From contig NW_026527055.1 of the NCBI RefSeq assembly GCF_027744825.2, forward strand, positions 744,001 through 808,000: DNA of 64,000 nucleotides. Reading direction: 5' to 3'. Shown here piece after piece: positions 1-12,099 of this stretch (position 1 is the first letter of the stretch; each line of letters starts with the position of its first letter). Source of the DNA: Synchiropus splendidus. Its lineage: Eukaryota > Chordata > Actinopteri > Syngnathiformes > Callionymidae. The position numbers and the translations under genes were made by a program. The notes beneath the pieces were generated by a model. It saw nothing but the letters and a program-made list of their open reading frames with translations. It had not been told where the DNA came from and searched no databases.

Positions 1-3000
1 TTGTGCCATAACTTTGCAGGGAAGCTTCAGAACATGAAATTTTCACCTCCCACTATAGCAGAAAGGGTCTTTCTAGTAGTTGCACATCAAATCTAAGCTG
101 TCTGAAGTGTTTTTCCAAAGTTATCAACATTTGTATGTTTGGCGTTCCGAAACCCACCTTATCTCAGGCTGAAAACTGGTTTTTTGCTTTGTGGCATAAC
201 TTTGCAGGGAATCTTCAGAACATCAAATTTTCACCTCCCATTATAGCAGAAAGGGTCTTTCTCGTAGTTGCACATCAAATCAAGGCTGTCTGAATCGCTT
301 TTCCAAAGTTATCAACACTTTTATGTTTGGCGTTCCGAAACCCACCTTATCTCAGGCTGAAAAGCGTTTTTGTGCATTGTGCCATAACTTTTCATGGAAG
401 CTTCAGAACATGAAATTTTCACCTCCCACTATAGCAGAAAGGGTCTTTCTCCTACTTGCACATCAGATCTAAGCTGTCTGAAGTGTTTTACCAAAGTTAT
501 CAACATTTTTATGTTTGGCGTTCCGGATTCGACCTTATCTCAAGCGGAAAACGCGTTTTCTGCATTGTGTCATAACTTTGCAGGAAAGCTTCAGAATACG
601 AAATTTCCACCTCCCACTATAGCAGAAAGGGTCTTTCTCGTAGTTGCAAATCAAATCTGAGCTGTCTCAAATGCTTTTCCAAAGTTATCAAGTTTTTATG
701 TTCGGCGTTCCGGAACCCACCTTATCTCAGGCTGAAAAAGCGTTTTCATCATTGTGCCATAACTTTGCAGGGAAGCTTGAGAACATGAAATTTTCACCTC
801 CCACTATAGCAGAAAGGGTCTTTCTCGTACTTGCACATCAAATCGAAGCTGTCTGAAGTGTTTTTCAAAAGTTATCAACATTTTTACGTTTGGCGTTCGG
901 GAACCCACCTTATGTCAGACTGAAAACGCGGTTTCTGCATTGTGGCATGACTTTGCAGGGAAGCTTCAGAACATGAAATTTTCACATCCCACAATAGCAA
1001 AAAGGGTTTTTCTCAGAGTTGCACATCAAATCTAGGCTGTCTGAAGCGCTTTTCCAAAGTTATCAACACTTTTATGTTTGGCGTTCCGAAACCCACCTTA
1101 TCTCAGGCTGAAAAGCGTTTTTGTGCATTGTGCCATAACTTTTCATGGAAGCTTCAGAACATGAAATTTTAACCTCCCACTATAGCAGAAAGGGTCTTTC
1201 TCGTAGTTGCACATCAAATCTAAGCTGCCTTAAGTGCTTCTCCAAAGTTATCAAGTTTTTATGTTCAGCGTTCCGGAACCCACCTTATCTCAGGCTGAAA
1301 AAGCGTTTTCATCATTGTGCCATAACTTTGCAGGGAAGCTTCAGAACATGAAATTTTCACCTCCCACTGTAGCAGAATGGGTCTTTCTAGTAGTTGCACA
1401 TCAAATCTAAGCTGTCTGAAGTGTTTTTCCAAAGTTATCAACATTTGTATGTTTGGCGTTCCGGATCCCACCTTATCTCAGGCTGAAAACTGTTTTTTTG
1501 CTTTGTGGCATAACTTTGCAGGGAATCTTCAGAACATCAAATTTCCACGTCTCATTATAGCAGAAAGGGTCTTTCTCGTAGTTGCACATCAAACCTAAGC
1601 TGCCTTAAGTGCTTTTCCAAAGTTATCAAGTTTTTATGGTCGGCGTTCCGGAACCCACCTTATCTCAGGCTGAAAACGCGTTTTCTGCATTGTGCCATAA
1701 CTTTGCAGGGAAGCTTCAGAACATGAAATTTTCACCTCCCACTATAGCAGAAAGGTTCTTTCTAGTAGTTGCACATCAAATCTAAGCTGTCTGAAGTGTT
1801 TTTCCAAAGATATTAACTTTTTTATGTTTGGCGTTCCGGAACCCACCTTATTTCAGGCTGAAAACGCTTTTTCTCCTTTGTGCCATAACTTTGCAGGGAA
1901 GCTTCAGAACATAAAATTTTCACCTCCCACTATAGCAAAAATGGTCTTTCTCCTACTTGCACATCAAATCTAAGCTGTCTGAAGTGTTTTACCAAAGTTA
2001 TCAACATTTTTATGTTTGGCGTTCCGGATTCGACCTTAACTCAAGCTGAAAACGCGTTTTCTGCATTGTGTCATAACGTTGCAGGAAAGCTTCAGAACAT
2101 GAAATTTTCTCCTCCCACTATAGCAGAAAGGGTCTTTCTCGTAGTTGCACATCAAATCTAAGCTGTCTGAAGTGTTTTTCCAAAGTTATCAACATTTTTA
2201 TGTTTGGCGTTCCGGAACCCACCTTATCTCAGGCTGAAAACGCGTTTTTTGCATTGTGGCATAACTTTGTAGGAAATCTTCAGAACATCAAATTTTCACC
2301 TCCCATTATAGCAGAAATGGTCTTTCGAGTAGTTGCACATCAAATCTAAACTGTCTGATGTGTTTTTCCAAAGTTATCAACATTTTTATGTTTGGCGTTC
2401 CGGAATCGACCTTATCTCAGGCTGAAAACGTGTGTTCTGAAATGTGCCATAACTTTGCAGGGGAGCTTCAGAACATGAAATTTTCACCTCCCACTATAGC
2501 AGAAAGGGTCTCTCTAGTAGTTGCACATCAAATCTAAGCTGTCTGAAGGGTTTTTCCAAAGATATTAACTTTTTCATGTTTGGCGTTCCGGAACCCACCT
2601 TATCTCAGGCTGAAAACGCTTTTTCTCCATTGTGCTATAACTTTGCAGGGAAGCTTCAGAACATTAAATTTTCACCTCCCACTCTTGCAGAAAGTCTCTT
2701 TCTAGTAGTTGCACATCACATCGAAGCTGTCTGAAGTGTTTTGCCAAAGTTATCAAAATTTTTATGTTTGGCGTTCCGTAATCGACCTCATCTCAGGCTG
2801 TAAACAAGTTTTACGCATTATGACATAACTTTGCAGGGAAGCTTCAGAACATGAAATTTCCACCTCCCACTATATCAGAAAGGTTCTTTCGAGTAGTTGC
2901 ACATCAAATCTAAGCTGTCTGAAGTGTTTTTCCAAAGTTATCAACATTTTTATGTTTGGTGTTCCGGAATCCACCTTATCTCATGCTGAAAACGCGTTTT

Positions 3001-4837
3001 CTGCATTGTGTCATAACTTTGCAGGGAAGCTTCAGATCATGTAATTTTCACCAGCCAGTATAGCAGGAAGGGTCTTTCTCTTACTTGCACATCAAATCTA
3101 AGTGGTCTGAAGTGTTTTTCCAAAGTTATCAACATTTTTATATTTGGCGTTCCGGAATCGACCTTATCTCAGGCTGAAAAGGCGTTTTCTGCATTGTGCC
3201 ATAACTTTGCAGGGAAGTTTCAGAACATGAAATTTTCACCTCCCACTGTAGCAGAAAGGTTCTTTTTAGTAGTTGCACATCAAATCTAAGCTGTTTGAAG
3301 TATTTTTCCAAAGTTATCAACATTTTTATGTTTGGCGTTCGGGAGCCCACCTTATCTCAGGCTCAAAACGCGTTTTCTGCTTTGTGGCATAACTTTGCAG
3401 GGAAGCTTCAGAACATGAAATTTTCTCCTCCCACTATAGCAGAAAGGGTCTTTCAAGTAGTTGCACATGAAATCTAAACTGTCTGAAGTGCTTTTCCAAT
3501 GTTATCAACATTTTTATGTAAGGCGTTCCGGAACCCACCTTATCTCAGGCTGAAAACGCGTTTTCTGCATTGTGCCATAACTTTGGTGGGAAGCTTCCGA
3601 ACATGAAATTTTCACCTCCCAGTATAGAAGAAAGGGTCTTTCTAGTCGTTGCACATCAAATCTAAGCTGTCTGAAGTGTTTTTCCAATGTTATCAACATT
3701 TTTATGTTTGGCGTTCCGGAACCCTCCTCGTCTCAGGCTGAAAACGCTTTTTCTGCATTGTGCCATAACTTTGCAGGGAAGCTTCAGAACATAAAATTTT
3801 CACATCCCACTATAGCAAAAAGGGTCTTTCTAGTAGTTGCACATCAAATCTAAGCTGTCTGAGGTGTTTTTCCAAAGTTATCAACATTTTTATGTTTGGC
3901 GTTCCGGAACCCTCCTCGTCTCAGGCTGAAAACGCTTTTTCTGCATTGTGCCATAACTTTGCAGGGAAGCTTCAGAACATAAAATTTTCACATCCCACTA
4001 TAGCAAAAAGGGTCTTTCTAGTAGTTGCACATCAAATCTAAGCTGTCTGAGGTGTTTTTCCAAAGTTATCAACATTTTTATGTTTGGCGTTCCGGAACCC
4101 ACCTTATCTCATGCTGAAAATGCGTTTTCTGCATTGTGCCATAACTTTGCAGGGAAGCTTCAGAACATGAAATTTTCACCTCCCACTATAGCAAAAAGGG
4201 TCTTTCTAGTAGTTGCACATCAAATCTAAGCTGTCTGAGGTCTTTTTCCAAAGTTATCAACATTTTTATGTTTGGCGTTCCGGAACCCACCTTATCTCAG
4301 TCTGAAAACGCGTTTTCTCCATTGTGCCATAACTTTGCAGGGAAGCTTCACAACATCAAATTTTCACATCCCACTGTAGCAAAAAGGGTCTTTCTAACAG
4401 TTGCACATCAAATCTAAGCTGTCTGAAGTGTTTTTCGAAAGTTATCAACATTTTTATGTTTGGCGTTCCGGAACCCACCTTATCTCAGGCTGAAAACGCG
4501 TTTTCTGCTTTGTGGCATAACTTTGCAGGGAAGCTTCAGAACATGAAATTTTCACATGCCACTATAGCAAAAAGGGTCTTTCTCGTAGTTGCACATCAAA
4601 TATTAGCTGTCTGACGTGTTTTACCAAAGTTATCAACATTTTTATGTTTGGTGTTCCGGAACCCACCTTATCTCGAGCTGAAAACGCGTTTTCTGCTTTG
4701 TGCCATAACTTTGCAGGGAAGCTTCAGAACATTAAATTTTCCCCTCCCACTATAGCAGAAAGGGTCTTTCTAGTAGTTTCACATCAAATCTAAGCTGTCT
4801 GAAGTGTTTTTCGAAAGTTATCAACATTTTTATGTTT
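1..4837. repeat. 188-bp satellite array A (about 26 monomers)
   Basis: Head-to-tail units recur every 188 bp; for example the segment reading ttgtg[c/g]cataac starts at 1, 189, 377 and 565. Each unit carries landmarks such as aagcttcagaacatgaaa, cactatagcagaaaggg, gttgcacatcaaatctaag and tatgtttggcgttccg. Most units here read ataactttgcaggg and tttttccaaagttatc. The short open frames are incidental: 188 is not a multiple of 3, so frame rotates from unit to unit. The array begins outside the window. Length and A+T-rich composition fit a centromeric or pericentromeric satellite, but function is inference. Confidence 0.95.
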
Positions 4838-5069
4838 GTCAGTCTCAAAACCACCGTCACTCTGGCTGAAAACGCGTTTTCTGTACTGTTCACTCATTGC
4901 TCAACGAGGCCTCTGAACATGAAAATTTTACCTGCCAAAATAGTAGAAACGGTCTTTCTCGTAGCTGCAGTACGGTTTTAACCTGTCTATAGTGGTTTCA
5001 GAGATTTAGCAACATTTTTATTTTTGTCGGTCTGTGAACCACCTTTTCTTGGGCTGAATACAGGTTCTC
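4838..5069. repeat. Diverged satellite units at right edge of array A
   Basis: The 188-bp landmarks continue in altered form (gctgaaaacgcgttttctgtactgttcactcattgctc, then cctctgaacatgaaaatttt and ggtctttctcgtagctgcag). The sequence is far from the array consensus. This older variant is the same form found at 7793-8110, 14690-15015 and, inverted, at 61400-62100. It continues across the Harbinger insertion at 5073. Confidence 0.85.
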
Positions 5070-5545
5070 TTAAGGTACGTTCTCACCGAACGCGACTTTT
5101 TAGTTGCCGTAGCGCCAGTCGTCAGTAGCAGGTAGCTTGCTCAGGTAGTGATTAGTTGCCTCCTGCCTATCTTTTGGAAAAAAAAAGGAAAAAACTACGA
5201 GTGTGGGTGCTCGGATTTCCCATGAGGAAACCAACTACTGCCGCTCAATCCCTGAACAGCTGTCCATTTGCCTTCGGTAAGGTAGTCAATGTGTCGTGTT
5301 GTGATGTGCAGAAGTCAATCTCTTCACAATTACTGTATGCATGACGTCATTTGCAAGATACACAGACTGCAAACCTCGAATATATTATGACAAGTGGATG
5401 TTTAAAATAAAAACTTTGTGAAAATTGTCAGTGGGTGCCAGTGGCGAAAACTTAATTCAACAGTTAGAAAGTCAATATGTTTTGTGCGAAGGTACTGTTT
5501 TAAGATTAATGTTTTTGTATTCACGAGTATTTATTCAATTTTGCA

Positions 5546-6212
5546 GGTATCTTGCAACTGGAAGTTCCCTCAGGACCATCGCCAACAGCTTCCATGTTGG
5601 TGTGTCAACTGTCCAAGGATTTGTCCCAGAAGTTGCAGCTGCCATTTGGGATTGCCTTGTGGGTGAGTTCATGGCTGTGCCCTCCACAGCCGAGTGGCAG
5701 TCCGTTGTTCAACAATTTGAAGAGCGATGGAACTTTCCGCTTTGCTGTGGGGCTCTGGACGGGAAACACATCATCATGAAATCCCCACCAAACTCAGGAT
5801 CTCTTTTTTACAACTACAAGGGAACGTTTTCTCTAGTTCTCCTTGCAGTTGTAGACTCCAGATAATGCTTCCGAGTGATTGATGTTGGTGGGTACGGTAG
5901 AAGTAGCGATGGTGGGATCGTGGGAAATTCAGCCTTTGGTCAGGCTCTAAGATCCGGTTCTCTCTCCCTGCCTGCTGACCGTCCACTTCCCGGAGATGGC
6001 CGCAGAGGACTTTTACATACGGATGTCAACAGGGGATACATCAGCAAGACAGTGCGTGCCATTTGTTGCAGGCAAGGTACTTCCAGGTCTGGGTTGTGTT
6101 GCAGCCACCAACCAAAGCAGGGAAGCTCTCGGGTGAGGGAAACCTTTGTGGAGTACTTCTCTACAGAGGGGGCAGTTCCATGGCAGCCACAAACCTCTTG
6201 TAAGAGCCACAC
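5546..6212 (+). pseudogene. PIF/Harbinger transposase (HARBI1-like), broken
   Basis: The exon opens after a consensus acceptor (attcaattttgcag). It encodes a helix-turn-helix like that of HARBI1 (LRTIANSFHVGVSTV) and the DDE core motif GALDGKHI with the first Asp. An in-frame TAA at 5863-5865 interrupts the conserved stretch after VVDSR. Reading resumes in the same frame with IDVGGYGRSSDGG, the second Asp region. Shortly after PLPGDGR the frame is lost. The part that should carry the third catalytic acid is mostly deleted, leaving only the C-terminal RVRETFVEYFSTEGAVPWQ. The 5' exon was not recognised. As a nuclease it should be dead. Confidence 0.88.
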
Positions 6213-6557
6213 ACCTATTTCAAAAGATGAAATGTCTGCAATAAAATGAAACTGTGTCCCTTTTGTTTAACTTGAGTCATTGAGTTATGCACTGTTTTTC
6301 AGTTTCTTACTTGAAACTAAGCATTTCTACAACAAAACCAAGGTTCCCATTCAACACATTTATTCACAAAAAGACACATTTCTGTACATACAAAACTTAA
6401 ATAGACTTTCTTTATGAAAGGAGCTTGCCTGGAGGAATGAGGGACTTGAGAGAGAAGAGGAAGGACAGGGAGACTGGTTCCTATGATCCAGAAATTGGAA
6501 ATGAAAAATACATAAATAAATAAAGAAATTAAACAAGAACAGAATTTAATAACCTAA

Positions 6558-7444
6558 TCAGCTGCTTGTTTCTCTAGTACGTTCATAAACTAAATTGTGT
6601 ATGTCCAAAAGAAGAGCTTCTTTTTTTTCTAAAGACAATCTCTGGATCATAGGAACCAGGCTCAGCAAAAATGACTCCTCTGCTGAGGGAGGTGGAGCAG
6701 TGGGTTTGGACAGAGAGGCGATGAGAACCTCGCAACTCTCTGTCCTCCTCTTCCACGGATGATGTGGATGACGCTTCCTTTTTTGTTCCATAAATGAGGC
6801 ATATATTGATATCAATTATACAAGTCAATGATGACTAAAAACAATAACCTCTATATCATAAATCACATATAAAGGATAAGTAAAATGACGTTGCTATGAC
6901 ATTTTATGTTATGGAGTTTAAACATTTTAATTTAATATTGTATGCATAAAAATTGTTTTTATACATACTTCGGGGACCAGCAGAGGATGTGGATGGGCCA
7001 GTGGCAGGTGAAGGTGGAGGAGGTGACGCAGCAGCATCAGCACCAGATGAGGAAGCAGGAGGTTCCACCTCTGTACCTTCATCAAGGGTTTCTTCAAATT
7101 CCTCCTTTTCCTCATCATCAACATGATGGCATGTTTCTGTAAAATGAGAACATAGTGTGATTATGTCTCCTATTCAGAAAGCAGATTACACTGTAATATG
7201 GCAAGTATTTAGATTCTCAACAACAACTATTACCTGCTGCTGGTGGTGGTGGTGGTGCTGCTGCTGCAGTCATGTTCCCCGACGTCTCCCTCGGGGTGAT
7301 GAAGGGGTCCAGGAAGGAGAGGACGGCGAACCTCCTCCACTTTAACTGGCTGGATGCTGCTGACCCATTCTTTTTCTCCATGGCCTTCCTCTTCTGTCTC
7401 ATGTATATATCCCTGAGTCCCTTCCATTTTTTTGCAGATCTCCA
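6558..7444 (-). pseudogene. Harbinger accessory protein with MADF and BESS domains
   Basis: Three exons can be placed on the minus strand. 7444-7234 follows acceptor ttccttcag and encodes the end of a MADF (Myb/SANT-like) domain (RQKRKAMEKKNGSAASSQ, then LSFLDPFITPRETSGN). 7136-6969 encodes an acidic and proline-rich linker, bounded by ttttacag and gtatgt. The third, about 6777-6558, ends in a BESS motif (FLLSLVPMIQRLSLEKKEAL) before TGA. Phase between exons 1 and 2 is consistent; the third needs a frame change near 6735, so the copy is decayed. Such proteins help the transposase bind element ends and enter the nucleus. The first MADF exon was not found. Confidence 0.75.
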
Positions 7445-7792
7445 CTGAAGGAAAGGTAAATATTTATGTTTAATATCCCAACGATACAGCCACTATAGCG
7501 CGTGCACTACGTATATTAAGCAAAATGATAAATATCACAACTCACTAGGGACGTCAATGGTACAGCGACTGGTCGCAGTAGTTCAAAAAAATTGAACTAC
7601 TGCAACTGTCACAGTAGCTCAGTTGTGTCATCTTGAGGAGCCGGAATCGCAGTATGTAGCTCAAATCGCGTAGCGTCGCGCACCCCAGTCGTGTCGCGGC
7701 CATGTTGGTCGCTGCTGATCGCCGTCAATCGCCATTCCAATGACTTTGGATGCAAATCAGTTGTGTTGCTCGCCGAAGTCCAAGTACCTTTA

Positions 7793-8110
7793 TCTGTTCA
7801 ATCACTGCTTAGGGGGGACTCAGAACATGAAAATTTCACCTGCAACGAAAGGAAAAACACTCTTTCTAGTGTATTCAGCACTAAATCTACCATTCTGAAC
7901 TGTATTTCAGGGGATTATCAACGACTCTTTTCCTGGTCAGAAACCGAGCTTCTCTCGGGCTGAAAACGCGTTATCAGCACTGTTCACTCCCTGATCAGAA
8001 TAGCCTCAGAACATGAAAACATGACCTAAATTTACATCATCTAACATTACTTATTACCTGTCATAGGAAAAAACACTCTTTCTAGTATATTCAACACTAA
8101 AACTCTAAGA
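7793..8110. repeat. Diverged satellite units upstream of DIRS copy 1
   Basis: The second half of the unit split by the Harbinger insertion, followed by about one more unit. Landmarks are cagaacatgaaaatttcacctgcaac, aaacactctttctagt and gctgaaaacgcgttatcagcactgttcactccctgatcag. The run stops at ctaagaacagggcgctgcgactgg, where DIRS-like sequence starts. The identical monomer position is the junction at 15001-15016. Confidence 0.8.
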
Positions 8111-8214
8111 ACAGGGCGCTGCGACTGGCCTACAATCAGCCAAACCTTTCCACATTTCCTGCTTCTGAGCCATGGGATGAGTTTGAGTGTTGTGTTCAAG
8201 TTCCAAGCCATGGG

Positions 8215-8769
8215 ATGAGTTTGACGAGAGCCAGGCGCTGCTATGAGGTGGACCCGGAGAATCTGTTCGCAGAGTTGGCTGAGTTCCGTGTGGTGGAGTC
8301 AGGCAGGTTCCGGCATGATCTTCACCCGTGCCTCATGGCATCCGCTGTCCGTTGTATCGAAGTTGAGCTCTCTCTCCACCGCCAGCTCAAGAATCATCCC
8401 ACTTCACTAACGGCCTGCTGGCGTTGGATGGCGAGAGCACGACCGCATGTTGTGTGCCCACATGTAGCCGTTATGTGCGATGTGCTCGCTACAGGTACTC
8501 GACCTCACCCCTGAGGAGTGACCATGCCACCCGGCACTGACAGAGCCACCCTCGCGCAGTGGAATGGTGTCTACACCATCGGCAACCAACTCATAGCGCT
8601 TGAGAACATCATCGCGCTCTTTATGAGCTCCGTGGAGAGGCTCAACCATCGCAGAACCTCTCTCACTCCACCAGAGATTTTGGAGATTCAACAGTCCGTC
8701 GACGTGGTGCCCTGCTCGCGGCGCCTCCTCCACACACAGCCGCCTCCCACGATCAAATGGGCGGAATGA
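8215..8769 (+). pseudogene. DIRS gag-like region, copy 1
   Basis: Two open stretches with different frames. The second (from 8518) reads GVYTIGNQLIALENIIALFM and RRTSLTPPEILEIQQSV. The same peptide is encoded at 15420-15600 and, inverted, at 61350-61070, so it is a conserved element protein and not chance. Its position ahead of RT suggests the gag/ORF1 role of DIRS elements (nucleic-acid-binding structural protein). No zinc knuckle is visible. The segment ccatgggatgagtttga is duplicated just upstream at 8172 and 8209. Confidence 0.5.
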
Positions 8770-9904
8770 GCCCAGCTGTCCGGATCATAGCCGCGTTGGT
8801 CATCGATGCTCCTCTTGGAGAGACCAATTGGCTGCTCTCACCTCAGCTCCCTCCAAAAGTGTAGGAAGAAAACTTTGTGTCTAAATGTATGCATCTAAAC
8901 CAAAGTCGATGCCTTACTTTGGAATCGGGTCTGTTTCTTCTCTGCCCAAAATTAGGGTTTATCACCCGTCTAGTTCTCTTCCGGTTCCAGTCAGTGCGAA
9001 CTCCGGCTACAAATATTTGTTTGTGTTTGACATCGTCTCAGGAGACCGATCAGTATAGTAACGGTCTCTCTGCCTCCTTGTCCCTGACGCCAGAACTGTC
9101 CCTCTCCACAATAAGAAGCATAGTCGTCACTCTTTCCCGGTTCTCAACAGATCCCGGTTCCAGCCAAAATTCAGAAGAGTTTCAATTCTGCCATTTACTC
9201 TTCTTATTCCTCAGACTCGCAAGTTTCCAGTAGGGGTCACCACAGGACCGCGAAAGTCACCTCTTCAGAGTATCACACAGTAGGCGCTGTGTACCAGACC
9301 AGCTCTGTTCTCAGCTCCCTCGCACGATGTCTGATGCAATGTCTGTCTGCGATTCTCTTCTCTGCAGCCCTCCAAACCTGTCAGAGGCAAGTAGGACATC
9401 ATCATCTACAGAGTCATCTCTTTCTGAGGATGATTGGGCCGGTCCCTTGGGACTCCATCTTAGGAGAATTGCAGTTTTAGATCAAGATACACTGCAAGTT
9501 TCGGTGCCCTGTTTGTTTTTGAAGAACCATCGGGACTTGATGTCCCCAGAGGAGTGGGCGGTGAGCACCGACAGCCCCTTCGTCCTGGACCCGCCCCGGT
9601 GGACCGCTCCTGTGCTCCTGTCTCCTCACATGACCATATGGATCGAGACGATACTCGCTCATTGACACACCCTTCAGTTTCACAGTCAACCCCTAGGTTC
9701 TGCGACACCACGTGGACCTGGGTGAACTAAGAGAACCAGCGGTCATGTCTGATGGAGGAGGTCCACGCTCCCCTGTCAACGGAAGTAATCAAGCTAGTGA
9801 CAAAGCGTTCCTCCGACACTGGATTTTACTCCAGGTACTTTCTGGAACCCAAGAAGACAGGAGAGTGGAGACCTGTTGTGGACCTCAGTCTGAACCAATT
9901 CATG

Positions 9905-10694
9905 ACCAAATAGCGGTTTGATGGAGAGTGGATGACCTCCATCGATCTTGCAGACGCCTACTTCCACAACACCGTTTGGCAGTGTCAAAAGAAGTTTTTC
10001 CGGTTTGGGCTAGAGTCAGGTGTACATCCAGCTCTCTTGTGCATCGCACCTTCGCCAAGTGTGTGGAGGCGGGGCTCGAACCACTAAGGAGACAGGGTCT
10101 GAGGATTCTGATGTACTTGGACTACTGGTTGATTCTAGCCAGGTCCAAACAGGAGTCATGAGCGCACACCAGCTTGGTGTTGGAGCACATCGCGATATTG
10201 AGGTTCAGAGTAAACCTCAAAAGCGTGCTGAGTACCAGTCAGAGCACAACCTTCCTGGGGGTCATGCTGGACTCAGTCTCGGGTCAGGTCCGCCTTCCAC
10301 CGGCCAGCGTTCTCCCCGTCACACAGCTGACATTGTTGGTTTTGTGGTCCTAGCCTTATGGATTATGAGGCTCCTGGGCATGATGTCAGCAGCCCACTAC
10401 GTCATCCGCCTGGGTCTCCTGAACGTGCGAAATCTGCGGTCATGCTTCATCCTCAATCTTCATCCTGTCCGGGATCAGAGGCCGTTGGTCAACGTGTCTC
10501 CACGAGCTCTGAGAGATGTGAAGTTTGGGAACTCTGCTTCAAACCTCCATCGCACTGTATCCTTGGATTGTCAAAACACTTCTTTACAAGTCTTTGCAGA
10601 TGCATCTCTGTCAGGCTGGGGAGGCCACCTGGATCAGATCTGCGTCAGCGGGATCTGGAGTTGTTCCGAAGGTCGTCCCATTAAAAAGGCTTAG
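9905..10694 (+). pseudogene. DIRS reverse transcriptase and RNase H, copy 1
   Basis: The RT is recognisable from FAKCVEAGLEPLRRQGLRIL followed by MYLDYWLILARSKQ, then LGVMLDSVSGQVRLP-type residues in another frame (about 10255-10310) and LLGMMSAAHYVIRLGLLNVR. The catalytic box reads Y-L-D-Y where RTs need Y-x-D-D, so one metal-binding Asp is missing. Copies 2 and 3 have the same Tyr. RNase H starts at LQVFADASLSGWGGHLDQI (10586) and breaks off after the GRPIKK region. Several frameshifts are present. Not functional. Confidence 0.8.
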
Positions 10695-10765
10695 ACCAAC
10701 CTCAAGACCTTTATGTCACTAATGGGACCTGCAGCTGGTACTCAATTCACTCTCCGAAGCCCCTT

Positions 10766-11394
10766 TTGAGCCACTTGGAGCTAGCAGCTTACAAGGAGGC
10801 TCTTATAGCCTTAGCTTCAGCAAAGAGAGTGGGAGAGCTGAGTTCTTTTTCCATCTGCCCTGATAGCATCTCTTTTGGTGACAATGACTCAGTGGTGTCA
10901 CTTAGACCCAACCCTGACTTTGCACTGAATGTCTCTCTTTTTCTTCACAGGTCAGCACCTTGTCAGTAAAGACTTTCTGCCCTCCTCCCCATTTAGACGA
11001 GGAGCATGAGCGTTTACACAAAATGTGTCCGGTTAGAGCGCTAATAGCTTAACTGGATCGAGTCCCACCATTCAGAAAGACGGACAGTCTGTGGGTGGCT
11101 CTCGCAGATGGTAAGAAGGGGCAGGCACTGTCCCCTCACAGGTTGTCATATTGGCTTAGAATTGCCATCATGAAAGCCGATGAGACAGGGGGAAAACAGG
11201 CACCAGAATCCCTGAGAGCACACTCGACCAGAGGGCTGGCAACATCTGTGGCTGCTTTCAAGGGAGTATCTCGGAAAGCAGCTTCTTGGTCATCAATCTC
11301 AACTTTTGCTGACCACTATTTGTCTAATGTGTCTGCATCCTCCTTCCCTCATGTCTTTCTGTCTTCAGGAGCAGCCGATCCCTGCGACCAGTAG
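10766..11394 (+). pseudogene. DIRS tyrosine recombinase, copy 1
   Basis: Two in-order pieces. LAAYKEALIALASAKRVGEL (10787) is the helix-rich start of the catalytic domain. The second piece, from 11095, ends in SLRAHSTRGLATS, containing the H-x-x-R box, then STFADHYLSNV with the expected nucleophilic Tyr. The intervening part (about 10970-11095) has stops in this frame. The enzyme normally integrates circular element DNA. The same ending is found at 18072-18389 and 41600-42000. Confidence 0.8.
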
Positions 11395-11615
11395 GCCCTC
11401 ATTCACAGCACTGGCTCTGGAACACCAGTATCTGCTTCATTACAGTGCTGTGGACTGTGCAGCGTCCTGAGATCCACGGGATTCCTGCATAACTGTTTAT
11501 TCATTTGTCAATAAACTCCTTCTTTCTTGCTCAGCTCAGACTAAAACCCTGACTGTAGCTGCTCACTGAATGTTTTCTCTCCATGTTTGGAGGATTATAA
11601 ATGCCACTATCTAGT

Positions 11616-12099
11616 GACGTTGCAACCCAATATAGAATATATTTGTCGTAGAAATGTGATCAAAAGTCAACAAAAGCTTTTGTTTTCAAATCTCACAATT
11701 TAGAGCAAAATAGGACTGATGTCCAGCATGTTTTGTGTTCAGACAGGAGAGCAAGCTGTCAGTCACGTGACCAGAGGCTCACCATTCACATAGCCATTGG
11801 GAAATGAAACGTACGAGGGCAACGATTTTTGAGGCAAATTCGTAAAATTATTACGGTATGCCAAGTGGACAAACGTCGTTATTGCATTTTTTTCAGTCCG
11901 CGCAGATAACAATGTCACAATGCTACATTTTAATGGGGAATCACAAAACAATCTCGGTCCAAACGAAAGAAACTCAGCGTCATTTACAAAAAACGAGGAT
12001 ATTATATGACAATCTAGGATATATTTGTCGCTAGAAATGTGATCAAAACTCAACAAAAGGATTTAATTGTTTTAAAATCTCACAATTTATCAAATCAAA
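11616..12099. repeat. Gene-free spacer with a 75-bp direct repeat
   Basis: No gene is recognised. A segment beginning atatatttgtcg at about 11637 (through gaaatgtgatcaaaa, cacaattta) recurs at about 12018-12090 with a few changes. The 75-bp copies flank roughly 310 bp of otherwise single sequence. The spacing could be a duplication or the terminal repeats of a small unknown element. Confidence 0.55.

Larger units (their letters stand above)
5073..7789 (+). mobile_element. PIF/Harbinger-type DNA transposon with TTA target duplication
   Basis: The element lies between two TTA copies (5070-5072 and 7790-7792). Its ends begin aggtac on both strands, followed by an imperfect inverted repeat (left aggtacgttctcaccgaacg; right complement aggtacttggacttcggcg). 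Removing 5073-7792 rejoins the satellite unit cleanly, ggttctc-TTA-tctgttcaatcactgct, which proves the borders. It carries the two genes typical of the superfamily: a DDE transposase (plus strand) and a MADF/BESS DNA-binding protein (minus strand). Both are damaged, so this copy is probably immobile. TWA target duplications are known for PIF/Harbinger. Confidence 0.9.
8111..11615 (+). mobile_element. DIRS-like tyrosine-recombinase retroelement, copy 1 (decayed)
   Basis: Plus-strand order is gag-like region (8215-8769), RT (about 9900-10440), RNase H (about 10560-10694) and tyrosine recombinase (10766-11394), the order expected for DIRS elements. All parts are split by stops and frameshifts. 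The 3' side ends at a terminal-type motif, tttggaggattataaatgccac, near 11583; the same motif ends copies 2 and 3. DIRS elements integrate through a tyrosine recombinase and so lack short target duplications; none is visible. The 5' limit is set where diverged satellite stops. Confidence 0.8.

Noticed and set aside
1..4837. Regular repeats considered as a CRISPR array.
   Set aside because: Repeat and spacer are not separable: the whole 188-bp unit is repeated, and the genome is eukaryotic.
7230..7345. A functional proline/glutamine homopolymer gene on the plus strand.
   Set aside because: It is the reverse complement of the proline and alanine run of the Harbinger accessory protein, which has proper splice sites.
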